From Rhizopus arrhizus (Eukaryota; Mucoromycota; Mucoromycetes; Mucorales; Rhizopodaceae), in assembly GCA_024220505.1 (NCBI GenBank), contig JAKZZE010000004.1, positions 1,426,001 to 1,490,000 on the forward strand: 64,000 nucleotides of DNA, read 5' to 3'. Below, one piece after another: positions 10,155 to 19,542 of the stretch (positions within the stretch are counted from its first letter, which is position 1; each line of letters starts with the position of its first letter). Below the pieces are notes generated by a model. It worked only from the letters and a program-made list of their open reading frames with translations. It had not been told where the DNA came from and did not search any database. Both the position numbers and the translations under genes were made by a program.

Positions 10155-10334
10155 GCGATTGGTAATAAGGTAAAAAAGAGAAATAATTTAGATAAGAAAA
10201 TTTAAAATTTAGAATAAAGGAATTGTAAGTGCTTTTATATACTGGCAACATTCTAATCATGTCAAGAATGTGAAAAATTATGATAGCAACCGGTTGGGTC
10301 GTATTAAAATTCGTCATTCCAAACATATGTAAAC

Positions 10335-10749
10335 TGATGTATCCATCATTCATAACTCGATATGAAAACAGTATTAATAAGCTACATGTAAAATATATCC
10401 AATAGATAGGCTACAGGTTAATTCGGATAATCTTCATTAAGGATAAGATGCTGCGTAATTGCACGGTTAAATTATATTAAATCCAGGAACTAAATCACAG
10501 TCAATCGCAGTCAATCATATACGAGTATTCTATGGATAAATGCTTATGATGACAAAGATAACAATGGAAGAACACGTAACCATTATCTATTTGTCATCAG
10601 TTATATCATACTCATTAATTATTAATCCATAACATGAAATATTATCCGTGTATGAAAAGTATAAATAGAGTATCATTTTCTTATTAAATAAAGCAATCTC
10701 TTTATCGAGTCTCGTCCTCTCTTATTCCTTTCTATTCTTGGATAAATCA
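10335..10749 (+). repeat. 5' LTR of Ty3-A
   Basis: 415 bp, TGATGTATCC...AAATCA. Contains a TATA box (TATAAATAG, 10660-10668) and an AATAAA-like TTATTAAATAAAGC about 20 bp downstream. The transcript should therefore start near 10690, and R/U5 is short (about 60 bp). Directly after the LTR comes a T9 run and GACGAATTC rather than a TGG-type tRNA primer site. Confidence 0.93.
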
Positions 10750-10775
10750 TTTTTTTTGACGAATTCTCTTTACTC
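10750..10775 (+). promoter_or_regulatory. Putative primer-binding region of Ty3-A
   Basis: The base sequence right after the LTR is a T run followed by GACGAATTCTC. There is no TGG complementary to a tRNA CCA end. GACGA here is complementary to TCGTC in the LTR at 10712-10716, about 50 bp after the TATA box. Ty3-B has the matched pair TTAACGA/TCGTTAA. This fits self-priming as in Tf1, but the complementarity is short. Confidence 0.45.
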
Positions 10776-10800
10776 TATTATTACTACGCTATTCTCAAAC

Positions 10801-13800
10801 ATGTCTATCAACTCTAATCTTTTGGCTTACAACGAAGAAACCCTTCTTTCTGAAAGTGACCCTGCTTTCATTGGTCCTAGACTTGAAAAGCCCTCCATGG
10901 TTAATGGGATCGAACTTCCTCTTACTGGATCCCCAAACTCTATTATAGAAGACATAGAGATGGAAGAAGTTGAACCCAGGGCCATGGCCTCTCCGCTTGC
11001 TGGTGTCAAGAACAGTGGCGCAGCACCACCTTCTCAGGTCTCTGGTAGTCGTAATTTGACGGCTACCATCCAGACTTTGACGAAACAGGTAGAACAAATT
11101 GCTGCGGCTATCACGGGTCAAGAGCTTACAGGAAAGCAACTGGCTAACCTTTCCCGCGAATATACAACCAAGTCTACCATCTTGGCCTCCTTGTTGGACT
11201 TGCAAGCAAAACTGGCTAATACCTTGACTATACAGACCAATGGCTCTGCCATTAACGGTTCTAACAGTCAACCTACAGTGGTTCCTCAAAACTTACCTTT
11301 GTTTCAGTACACTGGTAATGTAGAGAACTCAGCATTGCCCGTCTTTAAAGACATTGCTGACTGTATCCGACGTTTTGAGGATATCCTCTTTGCGTACCGC
11401 TTGGATGTACAGGTGCATTGGCAGCGCCTCATCCCTTTCTCCCTTACCCATACTCAGCGTTCTTGGTATGATGAATTGCGGGTAAAGAAGAATTTATCTT
11501 GGACCATTTTCAAGGAGCAATTAACCTTGAAATATGGCATTGAATCCACTGAGGCTCAAGCCCACGCCTCAAGAGAGCTGTTAACCATCAGCATGCAACC
11601 TGATGAATCTGTGGAAAAATACACTGACCGCTTTTTGAAGCTCAAGCGTGAAGCCACTCCCGTAGCTGATGATTTTTTGGCTATTTTGTTTGTGAACTCC
11701 CTCACTGGTAGCCTACAAAATCATGTCAATATGGCCATCGTCAGTCTGGATCAGGAGGCAAAGAATGACATAAACCTCCTTTCTAGTATCGCAAGAAAGT
11801 TCCATACAAAACAACAGACCTTGCCCAATATGTCAACCAAAAAATTCCATAACCAACCCTCTCAAGTCAACGGGTTGAACCCTCCCAGTGGTATTCATAA
11901 AAGAAACCACCGTACGGATGGAAGGACTTGTATCATCCATGGAAAGTGCAACCACACAACAGATCGTTGTAAAAAGGCTCAGGAACTCGGAATTGCTAGC
12001 AGTATGAACAAAGAGACATCTAGTAAGCGTTGCTTTAAATGCAACGCTCCTTTTACTAGGGAGCATTTAAATGTTTGCCCTAAAAGGAATCAACCTCTTT
12101 CTGCTGGTTCTGCCTCTTCCTCCTCCTCTACTGCACCTACCATAACCAGGGCATTCCGCTCACTTCAGTTGACTGGCAGTGAAGATAAACCAATGGGTAC
12201 AAAGGCTTCTAAATACAACCCTGCCAACCAACAAAGCCACGATGAAGAACAGGATCTTGACGATGAAGCCGTCAAGGACATCCACTACTACTCATCATTA
12301 TGTAAGTTGCAACCGTTTAATACAAAACTTCACAGTTTTAATAACAAACGTACTGATTCCTTTTTTGTACCCATCACTATAGAAAACGTCCGTACTTGGG
12401 CTTTGGTTGATACTGGGTGCAATACTTCTACGATCTCTCCTGACCTAGCAAAAATTATAAACGTTAGAACTTTTCCTGTTTCAGGAAAATTACAATTAGC
12501 TAGTTTGAATACCTTGGTATCTAGAACTGCTATTACAGATCAAATAAAAGTATTTTATAACGGAATCAATGTCTTGCATCAATTTGAAATTTTTAAGTTT
12601 GATAAGGATATACCTATTTGTATTGGTACAGATCTTATGCCTAAGTTAAACATTAACTTGACAGGTTTAGCTGTTACGTGGGATAGTCCTAATATCTCTA
12701 CAATACCTGATCCAATAGACCCTTCACCTATCAAACCTAATAAGTCACCCGCTGGTACTCACCAACAGCGTGAACAACTTATGGACGCATTACAGCCATA
12801 TTTGAGCGCCAATGCTAAGATCCCTAGCACGTCTGCATGTCCTCTACCTGAAGCGATAGTTCGCTTGGAAACTGAACCAGGTAAAACCACTTATAGACGG
12901 CAGTATCCTATTGCACTGTCAATCCAGCCTAAAGTACAAGAACAGGTTGATAAATGGTTAGCAGATGGTGTAATTGAAATAGCTCCTCCTAATACTGCAT
13001 TTAACTCTCCTTTGTTGACTGTACGTAAGAAGGATGCTAATGGTAATTATAGTGACGATGTACGGGTGTGTATAGACCCCAGACATATCAATGCAATACT
13101 CATTAAAGATCGTACCGACCGCTTTCAATTACCATTGATAGCTGAGTTGCATCAAAAAATGAGCGCTGCGACACTATTCACAGTACTTGACCTCAAACAA
13201 GCTTTTCATCGGTTACCTCTAGCTGAAGAGCATAGAGCCCTCACAGCTTTTACATTTAACGGTCAACAATATCAATTCTGTAGAGCACCATTCGGTTTGA
13301 CCCCTATACCAAATCACTTCCAACGGGTGCTAACTACCCTATTACATGACTTGCCATACGTTACATGTTTCATTGATGATTTAACTATCGGTACTGGACC
13401 CGATATTGAGGAACATATCAAATGCGTAACTACTGTCATCGAACGACTTACATCAGCTAAATTTATTCTTAACGTTGATAAATGTCACTTTATGCAAACT
13501 TCTGTAAACATCCTAGGCTTCACTATTAGTCACAATAGTCTCTCATTAGATAGCAGAAAGGTTGCAAATGCTTTAGCATGGCCAATACCAAAAACTGGAA
13601 AAGATATACAACGCTTTCTAGGCCTCGCTAATTATTTTCGAAGTCATCTCCCAAATTTCTCTACCATGACCGCACCGTTAGATAAACTACGTAACGAAGG
13701 TTCATTGGAACACATTTGGACTGACAAATACCTACAGGCTTTTCGAAATATACAGACAGCCTTATCTAATGCTCCTGTTCTGTCTATACCTGACATGCGT

Positions 13801-15666
13801 CATGAATTACAGCTAGCTACAGATGCTAGCAACACAGGAATTGGCGGTGTACTTTATCAAATTATTGACGATAAAACTCGCTATATTGGATTCGCAGCAA
13901 GAGCACTGTCGAAGTCAGAAATGAACTACTCGACAACTAAACGAGAGCTGCTGGCCATCTGTTATCTTTTTGAAAGATTTCACAAGTGGTTGTATGGATC
14001 TCATTTTACGCTGTATACTGATCATAAAAGTTTGGTCTATCTTGGCACACAAAACATTCCTAATCCCATGATGCTGAATTGGTTCGAAACTATTTTCAAC
14101 TATACATTCAAAGTAATCCATCGTCCAGGAATTGAAAATGTGTTGCCGGATTCACTTTCTCGTCTTTTTTCAGACGATACGGAAAAAAGACTGGGGGGAG
14201 ATAATAATCCTCAGCAACTTTCCATAAAAAATAAAAATACAAAGTCACAGAGCAAACGTACTACAGACAACAGTACAAACATAAAACAAAGAGCTGTACA
14301 ATTAGTAGACTACATGACACCACCAGAAGAGGAACGTCATAACCTATTATTAAAGGCACATCTACTTGGACACTTTGGGGCTGATGCTATTGTAAAGACA
14401 ATCCACAATGACAATTTGCACTGGATTAATATTAAAAAAGATGCATTGCAGCTAGTATCCAATTGTCCTGAATGTCAGCAATTTAATATTGGCAAACACG
14501 GGTATCACCCTCCCCGTAGTATTTTACCAGATGGTCCTTTTGATCACGTCTGCATTGATCTTGGTACCCTGAACATTACATCAACAGAAGGACACAATTT
14601 CATTTTAGTCCTAGTTGATCTCTTCACAAGATTTACAATTCTAAGACCATTAATGGATAAAACTGCAGTATCCATAGCTAATGAACTTAGAGATATCTTT
14701 TGCACTTTTGGTTGGCCCAAAAAGCTTAGTTCAGATAACGGTACAGAATTCACTAATGAAATATTTAATTCATTAATGGAAACCTGTGGTATTGACCATA
14801 GACTTTCACTGCCTTATAACCCATTGGGTAATTCGACTAACGAATCGTTTGTTGGAATAGCCAAACGAGCTCTTGTTAAAAGATTACAAGGCAAGAAAGA
14901 CGAGTGGAATCTTTTCCTTCCTAGTATTCAATATGCTATGAATTGCAAATATTCTAGATTACATCATTCCAGACCATTTGTGCTTATGTATAATAGACAA
15001 CCAAATGAATTGCAGGATTATTCCAATGCACAATCCTCAATACCTAACTCTAGTCAGCAGTATGCTAAAGCACTAGAAAATAAATTAGACAATATGAACA
15101 ACATAGTAATCCCTGCTATACGTAACCGTATTATGACTACTCAAAGAACTGACAACGAGTATTTTACAAAGAAGCACCGCATTGTACATCAACAATTTCC
15201 TACTAATAGCGAAGTTATGATAAAAAATGTGAATAGAAATAGTAAAACTGACCCAAGGTACGAGGGCCCCTTTGTCGTACATGGAGTCACAAAAAATGGT
15301 AGCTACATTTTAACGGATAAAACAGGTACATTATTATCGCGCGACGTACCTACCTCGCACATCAAACTCATCTCTACTGACAACGTTGTTAATAATCGCG
15401 CTGACCAACAACAGTACGATGTGCAGGCAATTATCCAACATAAAGGAAATAACACTAGTAATTATAAATACCTAGTAAGATGGAAAGGTTATCCTCCAGA
15501 ATATGATACCTGGGAACCTGCCTCAAGTTTTGATGACATGAGTATGATAGAACAGTACTGGGCAAGACGTAACGTCAATAATAATATTGGCAAACGTAAA
15601 CGCTCATCTCATACCAATGTTCCAACCAAGACTAATAATTCTAACAAACGAAACAAGACAAAGTAA
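10801..15666 (+). CDS. Gag-Pol polyprotein of Ty3-A (1621 aa)
   Basis: One frame encodes all proteins of the element. Gag spans about residues 1-480, with two Cys/His fingers (CIIHGKCNHTTDRC and CFKCNAPFTREHLNVC) that would bind RNA. Protease has LVDTG (active Asp 537). RT has VLDLKQAFHRLPL and FIDD (Asp 859-860). RNase H starts at ATDASNTGIGGVLY. Integrase has an HHCC zinc finger (HLLGHFGADAI...CPEC) and the DD35E triad D1253, D1312, E1348. A C-terminal chromodomain at about 1538-1588 has YLVRWKGYPPEYDTWEPA, expected to steer insertion to modified histones. I chose ATG 10801 because it is the first AUG after the LTR and PBS region; upstream codons in frame lie in the LTR and T-tract. Fused Gag-Pol without frameshift resembles Tf1-type elements. 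Confidence 0.95.
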   Translation: MSINSNLLAYNEETLLSESDPAFIGPRLEKPSMVNGIELPLTGSPNSIIEDIEMEEVEPRAMASPLAGVKNSGAAPPSQVSGSRNLTATIQTLTKQVEQIAAAITGQELTGKQLANLSREYTTKSTILASLLDLQAKLANTLTIQTNGSAINGSNSQPTVVPQNLPLFQYTGNVENSALPVFKDIADCIRRFEDILFAYRLDVQVHWQRLIPFSLTHTQRSWYDELRVKKNLSWTIFKEQLTLKYGIESTEAQAHASRELLTISMQPDESVEKYTDRFLKLKREATPVADDFLAILFVNSLTGSLQNHVNMAIVSLDQEAKNDINLLSSIARKFHTKQQTLPNMSTKKFHNQPSQVNGLNPPSGIHKRNHRTDGRTCIIHGKCNHTTDRCKKAQELGIASSMNKETSSKRCFKCNAPFTREHLNVCPKRNQPLSAGSASSSSSTAPTITRAFRSLQLTGSEDKPMGTKASKYNPANQQSHDEEQDLDDEAVKDIHYYSSLCKLQPFNTKLHSFNNKRTDSFFVPITIENVRTWALVDTGCNTSTISPDLAKIINVRTFPVSGKLQLASLNTLVSRTAITDQIKVFYNGINVLHQFEIFKFDKDIPICIGTDLMPKLNINLTGLAVTWDSPNISTIPDPIDPSPIKPNKSPAGTHQQREQLMDALQPYLSANAKIPSTSACPLPEAIVRLETEPGKTTYRRQYPIALSIQPKVQEQVDKWLADGVIEIAPPNTAFNSPLLTVRKKDANGNYSDDVRVCIDPRHINAILIKDRTDRFQLPLIAELHQKMSAATLFTVLDLKQAFHRLPLAEEHRALTAFTFNGQQYQFCRAPFGLTPIPNHFQRVLTTLLHDLPYVTCFIDDLTIGTGPDIEEHIKCVTTVIERLTSAKFILNVDKCHFMQTSVNILGFTISHNSLSLDSRKVANALAWPIPKTGKDIQRFLGLANYFRSHLPNFSTMTAPLDKLRNEGSLEHIWTDKYLQAFRNIQTALSNAPVLSIPDMRHELQLATDASNTGIGGVLYQIIDDKTRYIGFAARALSKSEMNYSTTKRELLAICYLFERFHKWLYGSHFTLYTDHKSLVYLGTQNIPNPMMLNWFETIFNYTFKVIHRPGIENVLPDSLSRLFSDDTEKRLGGDNNPQQLSIKNKNTKSQSKRTTDNSTNIKQRAVQLVDYMTPPEEERHNLLLKAHLLGHFGADAIVKTIHNDNLHWINIKKDALQLVSNCPECQQFNIGKHGYHPPRSILPDGPFDHVCIDLGTLNITSTEGHNFILVLVDLFTRFTILRPLMDKTAVSIANELRDIFCTFGWPKKLSSDNGTEFTNEIFNSLMETCGIDHRLSLPYNPLGNSTNESFVGIAKRALVKRLQGKKDEWNLFLPSIQYAMNCKYSRLHHSRPFVLMYNRQPNELQDYSNAQSSIPNSSQQYAKALENKLDNMNNIVIPAIRNRIMTTQRTDNEYFTKKHRIVHQQFPTNSEVMIKNVNRNSKTDPRYEGPFVVHGVTKNGSYILTDKTGTLLSRDVPTSHIKLISTDNVVNNRADQQQYDVQAIIQHKGNNTSNYKYLVRWKGYPPEYDTWEPASSFDDMSMIEQYWARRNVNNNIGKRKRSSHTNVPTKTNNSNKRNKTK

Positions 15667-15872
15667 CGAGCTGAATATGGTCTTTTCCCATTACTTTTTT
15701 CCTCAACAGGTTTTTTGGGTTTTTATCGATTATATACCAGAAGAGCATACTCTCTCTTTCCTCTTCACTTACGTCTTTAATATAAACAGCCTACGCAATC
15801 ATATTGGATATGATCCCTGTACTCTTCGTTATTCATGATGCTCATCGGTTGTTCCAACCTGGAAGGGGGCAA
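15667..15872. other. Untranslated 3' region of Ty3-A
   Basis: About 195 bp between the Gag-Pol stop and the polypurine tract. It contains no ORF on the sense strand except a short out-of-frame extension ending at 15838. No recognised motif. Confidence 0.6.
15861..15872 (+). promoter_or_regulatory. Polypurine tract of Ty3-A
   Basis: GGAAGGGGGC followed by AA lies immediately before the 3' LTR start. The identical ACCTGGAAGGGGGCAA block precedes the 3' LTR of Ty3-B. It would prime plus-strand DNA synthesis. Confidence 0.88.
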
Positions 15873-16287
15873 TGATGTATCCATCATTCATAACTCGATA
15901 TGAAAACAGTATTAATAAGCTACATGTAAAATATATCCAATAGATAGGCTACAGGTTAATTCGGATAATCTTCATTAAGGATAAGATGCTGCGTAATTGC
16001 ACGGTTAAATTATATTAAATCCAGGAACTAAATCACAGTCAATCGCAGTCAATCATATACGAGTATTCTATGGATAAATGCTTATGATGACAAAGATAAC
16101 AATGGAAGAACACGTAACCATTATCTATTTGTCATCAGTTATATCATACTCATTAATTATTAATCCATAACATGAAATATTATCCGTGTATGAAAAGTAT
16201 AAATAGAGTATCATTTTCTTATTAAATAAAGCAATCTCTTTATCGAGTCTCGTCCTCTCTTATTCCTTTCTATTCTTGGATAAATCA
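15873..16287 (+). repeat. 3' LTR of Ty3-A
   Basis: 415 bp, no difference from the 5' LTR seen on reading. Followed by the target duplication TAAAC and the distal part of Tc1 copy 1. Confidence 0.93.
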
Positions 16288-16541
16288 TAAACAAGTAAAA
16301 AATGCCGGATGTTTATAATATTCCCTTTAACAACCTCAAATTCCACCAATAATCATTGCCCATATCAGATAATCGACGAATAAATGCCCTTTCTAATGAG
16401 GTACAAACAATCAAAGTCTGAGATAGTATCGTGCAGTATCCATAGACAACCAGCTGTAAAACCGGTATTTTGCAATTCCTTGCATCAGTTTTTTGACCCA
16501 CTGTAACTTGTTGAATACAAACTTCATTAAAAGGAAAGCAA

Positions 16542-17077
16542 TGTAATTTTTCTTGTGATAGGTATTGTTTCGTTTGTTAAATGGCCTTAAGAGTTTAGAA
16601 ATAATTTGACTTTTCTTTGAAGTATAAAAGAATCTGAGATCAAAAGCTTGTGTTTATGTTGATAAATTTGGTTTGCTTGTAGTAAGTGACCACCAGATCT
16701 TGTATTGTAGATCAAACAGTAAAAAGTAATAAGAGTTTTCTTGATAAGAGAATATAAGATTGATACGATGAAGTTAATTTGACTTCAAAGGACTTGACTT
16801 GATGTATATGTAAGGGATCAGAAAGATTTTAAATGTAGATCCTTGAAGATATTTTTATTTATGTTAAAGTAAAATATGTCAAAAGTAAATAAAAAGTAAG
16901 TTATATCAAAAGTAAGTATATATCAAAAAGTAAGTAAGTCTTTCAAAAGTGAAAGGATAAAGGGATATTTATATGGTTGTGATTTTTTTGTGTTTTTCTA
17001 TTTTTGAACTTTTTTTGTTTATCTTCAGGGACTGATGTCCCTCCTAGGACTGAGTCCCTTCTTCCGCAAAAGTTACA
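16542..17077 (-). repeat. Solo LTR of Ty3-C group (S-1)
   Basis: Plus-strand start TGTAATTTTT and end AAGTTACA. Carries GTGACCACCAGATCTTG at about 16688, a GATCT...AGATC hairpin, and the second hairpin ATGAAGT...ACTTCAAAGGACTT with matched base changes, then a TATTTATATG block near 16969. Flanks GCAA / CCAA are one base from a 4-bp duplication. The Tc1 element at 8906-16503 ends 38 bp to its left. Confidence 0.7.
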
Positions 17078-17113
17078 CCAACTGCGTCACATCAACACAA
17101 ATATCCACATATA

Positions 17114-17617
17114 GTGTTATTTTATATGGTTGGCTTGTTGTAAGTGAGTTAATTTGAGTTAAGTTTGCTTGTAAAGCTTGATTGTAAGGTTAAGATTGCC
17201 TTGTAAGTTGTTGTTTTATATAGAATTTAAGCTGATGCTTGTTAAGTAGTGACCATCAGATCTTATGTGTAAGATCAGTACGATGTTTCTTGATAAAAGT
17301 TAGAGTAGAGTAAAAAGTTTAAGTGAACAGGGACTTTCTTGTTAAAGTTTGTTAATTATTGAGTAAAAATATATGATTTATTTAAACTGACTGACAATTT
17401 CTTCACAAAAAGATGATATATATATGAATAATATTTTTTTGTTTTCTTTTTAGCTTTTCTTATTTTTTTGACTTTTTTTATATTTTCAACTTTTTTTATC
17501 TTTTTAACATTTTTTATATTTTTAATTTTTTTATCTTTCTGACTTGACTCGGCTAATCTCTGTGTATCCTTATTACCATTTTCGTTACACTGCAAAAGTT
17601 TGCTGCATTGTGTTACA
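17114..17617 (-). repeat. Solo LTR of Ty3-C group (S0)
   Basis: Contains GTGACCATCAGATCTTATG (one change in the usual block) near 17264, the hairpin GATCTT...AAGATC, and T-rich TTTTTGACTTTTTTTAT repeats as in the C1 LTR. The terminal TTTGCTGCATTGTGTTACA (17598-17617) is shared with the C2 LTR. The left border is uncertain. The right border overlaps the ACAT used as target by S1. Confidence 0.65.
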
Positions 17618-17618
17618 T

Positions 17619-18198
17619 TGTAAGGTTCGTTATGTTTTCGGGTTTAAGTAGGTTCGATATAAGTTGTTGAGATAAAGTATTAGGTCAATTGAGATCCAAT
17701 AAGGGTAAGTAATTTGAATTATAGGCTTGCTTGTATATAGTGACCACCAGATCTTGTTAAGTGGATCAAGCTTGATTTGTAAAGTAAAATGTAAAGAAAT
17801 ATAATAAAAATATAAAATAGATACAATGAAGATAATTTGCTTCAAGGGAATTCGACTTGTTTGTTATAAAATAAGAAAAATAGATTTTATCTTTTAAGAG
17901 ACTATTTATTCAAAGTAAAAATAGGTTTTTGAATAGAAGTGAATTTAAGTGAACTAAAGTGAATTGAAATAAAAGATATAGAGATATTTATATATAAATG
18001 AAAGAGAAAAAAGAAAAGGAAATAAGGTTGATATTTTTACTTGAGTTAATATTTTTACTTGTGTCGATATTTTTACTTGTGTCGATATTTTTACTTGTGT
18101 CGATGTTGTGTATTTCAGTTAAATTACTGAAGTAAGTCGATTTCAAAGTCAGTTGTACTGTCCAAAATTTTATAGATGTCTTCATTATTCTCGTTACA
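17619..18198 (-). repeat. Solo LTR of Ty3-C group (S1), ACAT duplication
   Basis: Starts TGTAAGGTTC, ends CGTTACA, flanked by ACAT on both sides (17615-17618 and 18199-18202). It has GTGACCACCAGATCTTG, the GATC hairpin, ACAATGAAG...CTTCAAGGGA and a TATTTATA block, plus a short tandem repeat of TATTTTTACTTGTGTCGA (18025-18104). It inserted into the last bases of S0. Confidence 0.85.
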
Positions 18199-18202
18199 AC
18201 AT

Positions 18203-18763
18203 TGTAATAAATTTTTACTAGTTCGCTTGAGTGTGTTGGGTTGAGGTTTAAATAAACAGATTTAAGTTGTAATTGGTATAATAATTGCTTTTATATGAGT
18301 TGGATTGGCTTGATTCGCTTGTTATAGTGACCACCAGATCTTATAAAGTAGATCAAACTGTTTTAGTTAAGGTAGAATAAAAATAAAAAGATAAAGTAAA
18401 ATAAAAAAGGGGATTTACAATGAAGTATAATAGCTTCAAGGGACTTCTTGTTCTTGATGTTAAATAAAATAAGAGATAGTTTGCCTCTTTAAAAGAATAT
18501 TTATTTGATAAAAAGAATAAGTAAAAATAAAATAAGAGAGAAGTTAGGAAGTTAGAAGTGAAGTAATATTTTTTGAGATTATTATGTGAGGTTATTTATA
18601 TGTTTTTGGGTTTTATGATTTTGTTCTGTTTTTGGTATTTTGAATGGTTGTTATAACATAAGAGGCGGTTGTTGTATAGTGTAAGGTGGTTGTTGTAAAC
18701 TGCAAGGCGTTCGTTATAAACTGCAACGATTTAAATTCCGACGTTTCATTCTTGTTTGTTACA
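18203..18763 (-). repeat. Solo LTR of Ty3-C group (S2), ACAT duplication
   Basis: Starts TGTAATAAAT, ends TTGTTACA, flanked by ACAT (18199-18202 and 18764-18767). All signature blocks are present: GTGACCACCAGATCTTA near 18329, ACAATGAAG...CTTCAAGGGACTT near 18418, TATTTATATG near 18594. It sits directly against S1, sharing one ACAT. Confidence 0.85.
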
Positions 18764-19169
18764 ACATCGTCAAGTGGTGTTATTTTTCTTGGAGTAGTAA
18801 AGGTTGTTATTAATAAAGAGAGTTTTCTTGAGTTTTTACAAGTTTAGTTGCTTGATGTGACCACCAGATCTTTTAAGATCAAATATAAGATAAAAGATAA
18901 AGATAAAAATAAAGGGAACAGGGACTTTTATAACAAAAGATTACCTGTTTGTTTAAATGAAAAGATAAAAAGAATTGAACTTGAGTTATTTATTCAACAA
19001 AAAAAACTAAATTGAATTGACTTCAACAAGAGAAGGTATTTAAATTGTTTCTTTGTTTGTGCTTTTGACCTTTTTCACAAAAATGAAAGTTTTCATTTGA
19101 CCGACAATTTTCGATCTAGCGACTAAAGTCGCTATTTTGAAAATTATCGGCTTGATCGGGTGTTACATT

Positions 19170-19542
19170 GTTATTTTTGTAACCTTGTGGGTTTATTGAG
19201 TGCTTTATATAGAAGTTTTTCTTGAAATTTCAAAGTAAGGTACTGTAGTGACCACCAGATCTTTTATGTAAGATCAAATATAAGTAAGTAAAATGTAAAG
19301 ATAAAAAAAATAAAGGGATCAGGAACTTTTTATGAGAAGGTTGCCTGTTTATTGAATAAAATATATAATAAAATATATGAGTAGAACTGTACTGTCCTTT
19401 TTCTTTGACTAAATGGTTGGGATATTTATATGCTGTAATTTTTTTTTTTTCTTTTTGACTTTTTTCATTTTTTTGACTTTTTTCATTTTTTTGACTTTTT
19501 TCATTTTTTTGACTTTTTTCATTTTTTAGCTTCTTTGTTACA
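19170..19542 (-). repeat. 3' LTR of Ty3-C1
   Basis: Plus-strand TGTTATTTTT...TTTGTTACA. GTGACCACCAGATCTTT with the GATCTT...AAGATC hairpin lies at 19247-19277. Four tandem TTTTTGACTTTTTTCAT units (19454-19524) lie in the part first transcribed from the minus strand. A GATATTTATATG block (TATA box on the minus strand) is at 19420-19431. Confidence 0.9.

Larger units (their letters stand above)
10335..16287 (+). mobile_element. Ty3-A: intact chromodomain Ty3/gypsy retrotransposon
   Basis: A 5953-bp LTR element with two 415-bp LTRs that look identical, TG...CA ends, a 5-bp target duplication TAAAC (10330-10334 and 16288-16292), and one unbroken Gag-Pol frame. Gag, protease, RT, RNase H, integrase and chromodomain are in the order of the chromovirus branch; the single fused frame is as in fission yeast Tf1. 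It inserted into Tc1 copy 1. Identical LTRs and an open frame mean a recent, possibly still active, copy. Confidence 0.95.
8906..16503 (-). mobile_element. Tc1 element copy 1 (1640 bp) split by Ty3-A
   Basis: The left part (8906-10334) and right part (16288-16503, less the 5-bp duplication TAAAC) sum to exactly 1640 bp, the length of the three other copies. The 29-bp terminal inverted repeats begin CAGTAGGTCAAAAAATTGCT. The right terminus here has three mismatches (CAGTGGGTC...). TA lies at 8904-8905 and 16504-16505. The Ty3-A insertion lies in the 5' untranslated part, about 180 bp upstream of the transposase start, so the coding part itself is not interrupted by it. Confidence 0.93.

Noticed and set aside
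11833..14753. Minus-strand ORFs of 60-80 codons inside Ty3-A
   Set aside because: Shadows of the 1621-codon Gag-Pol frame without own motifs.
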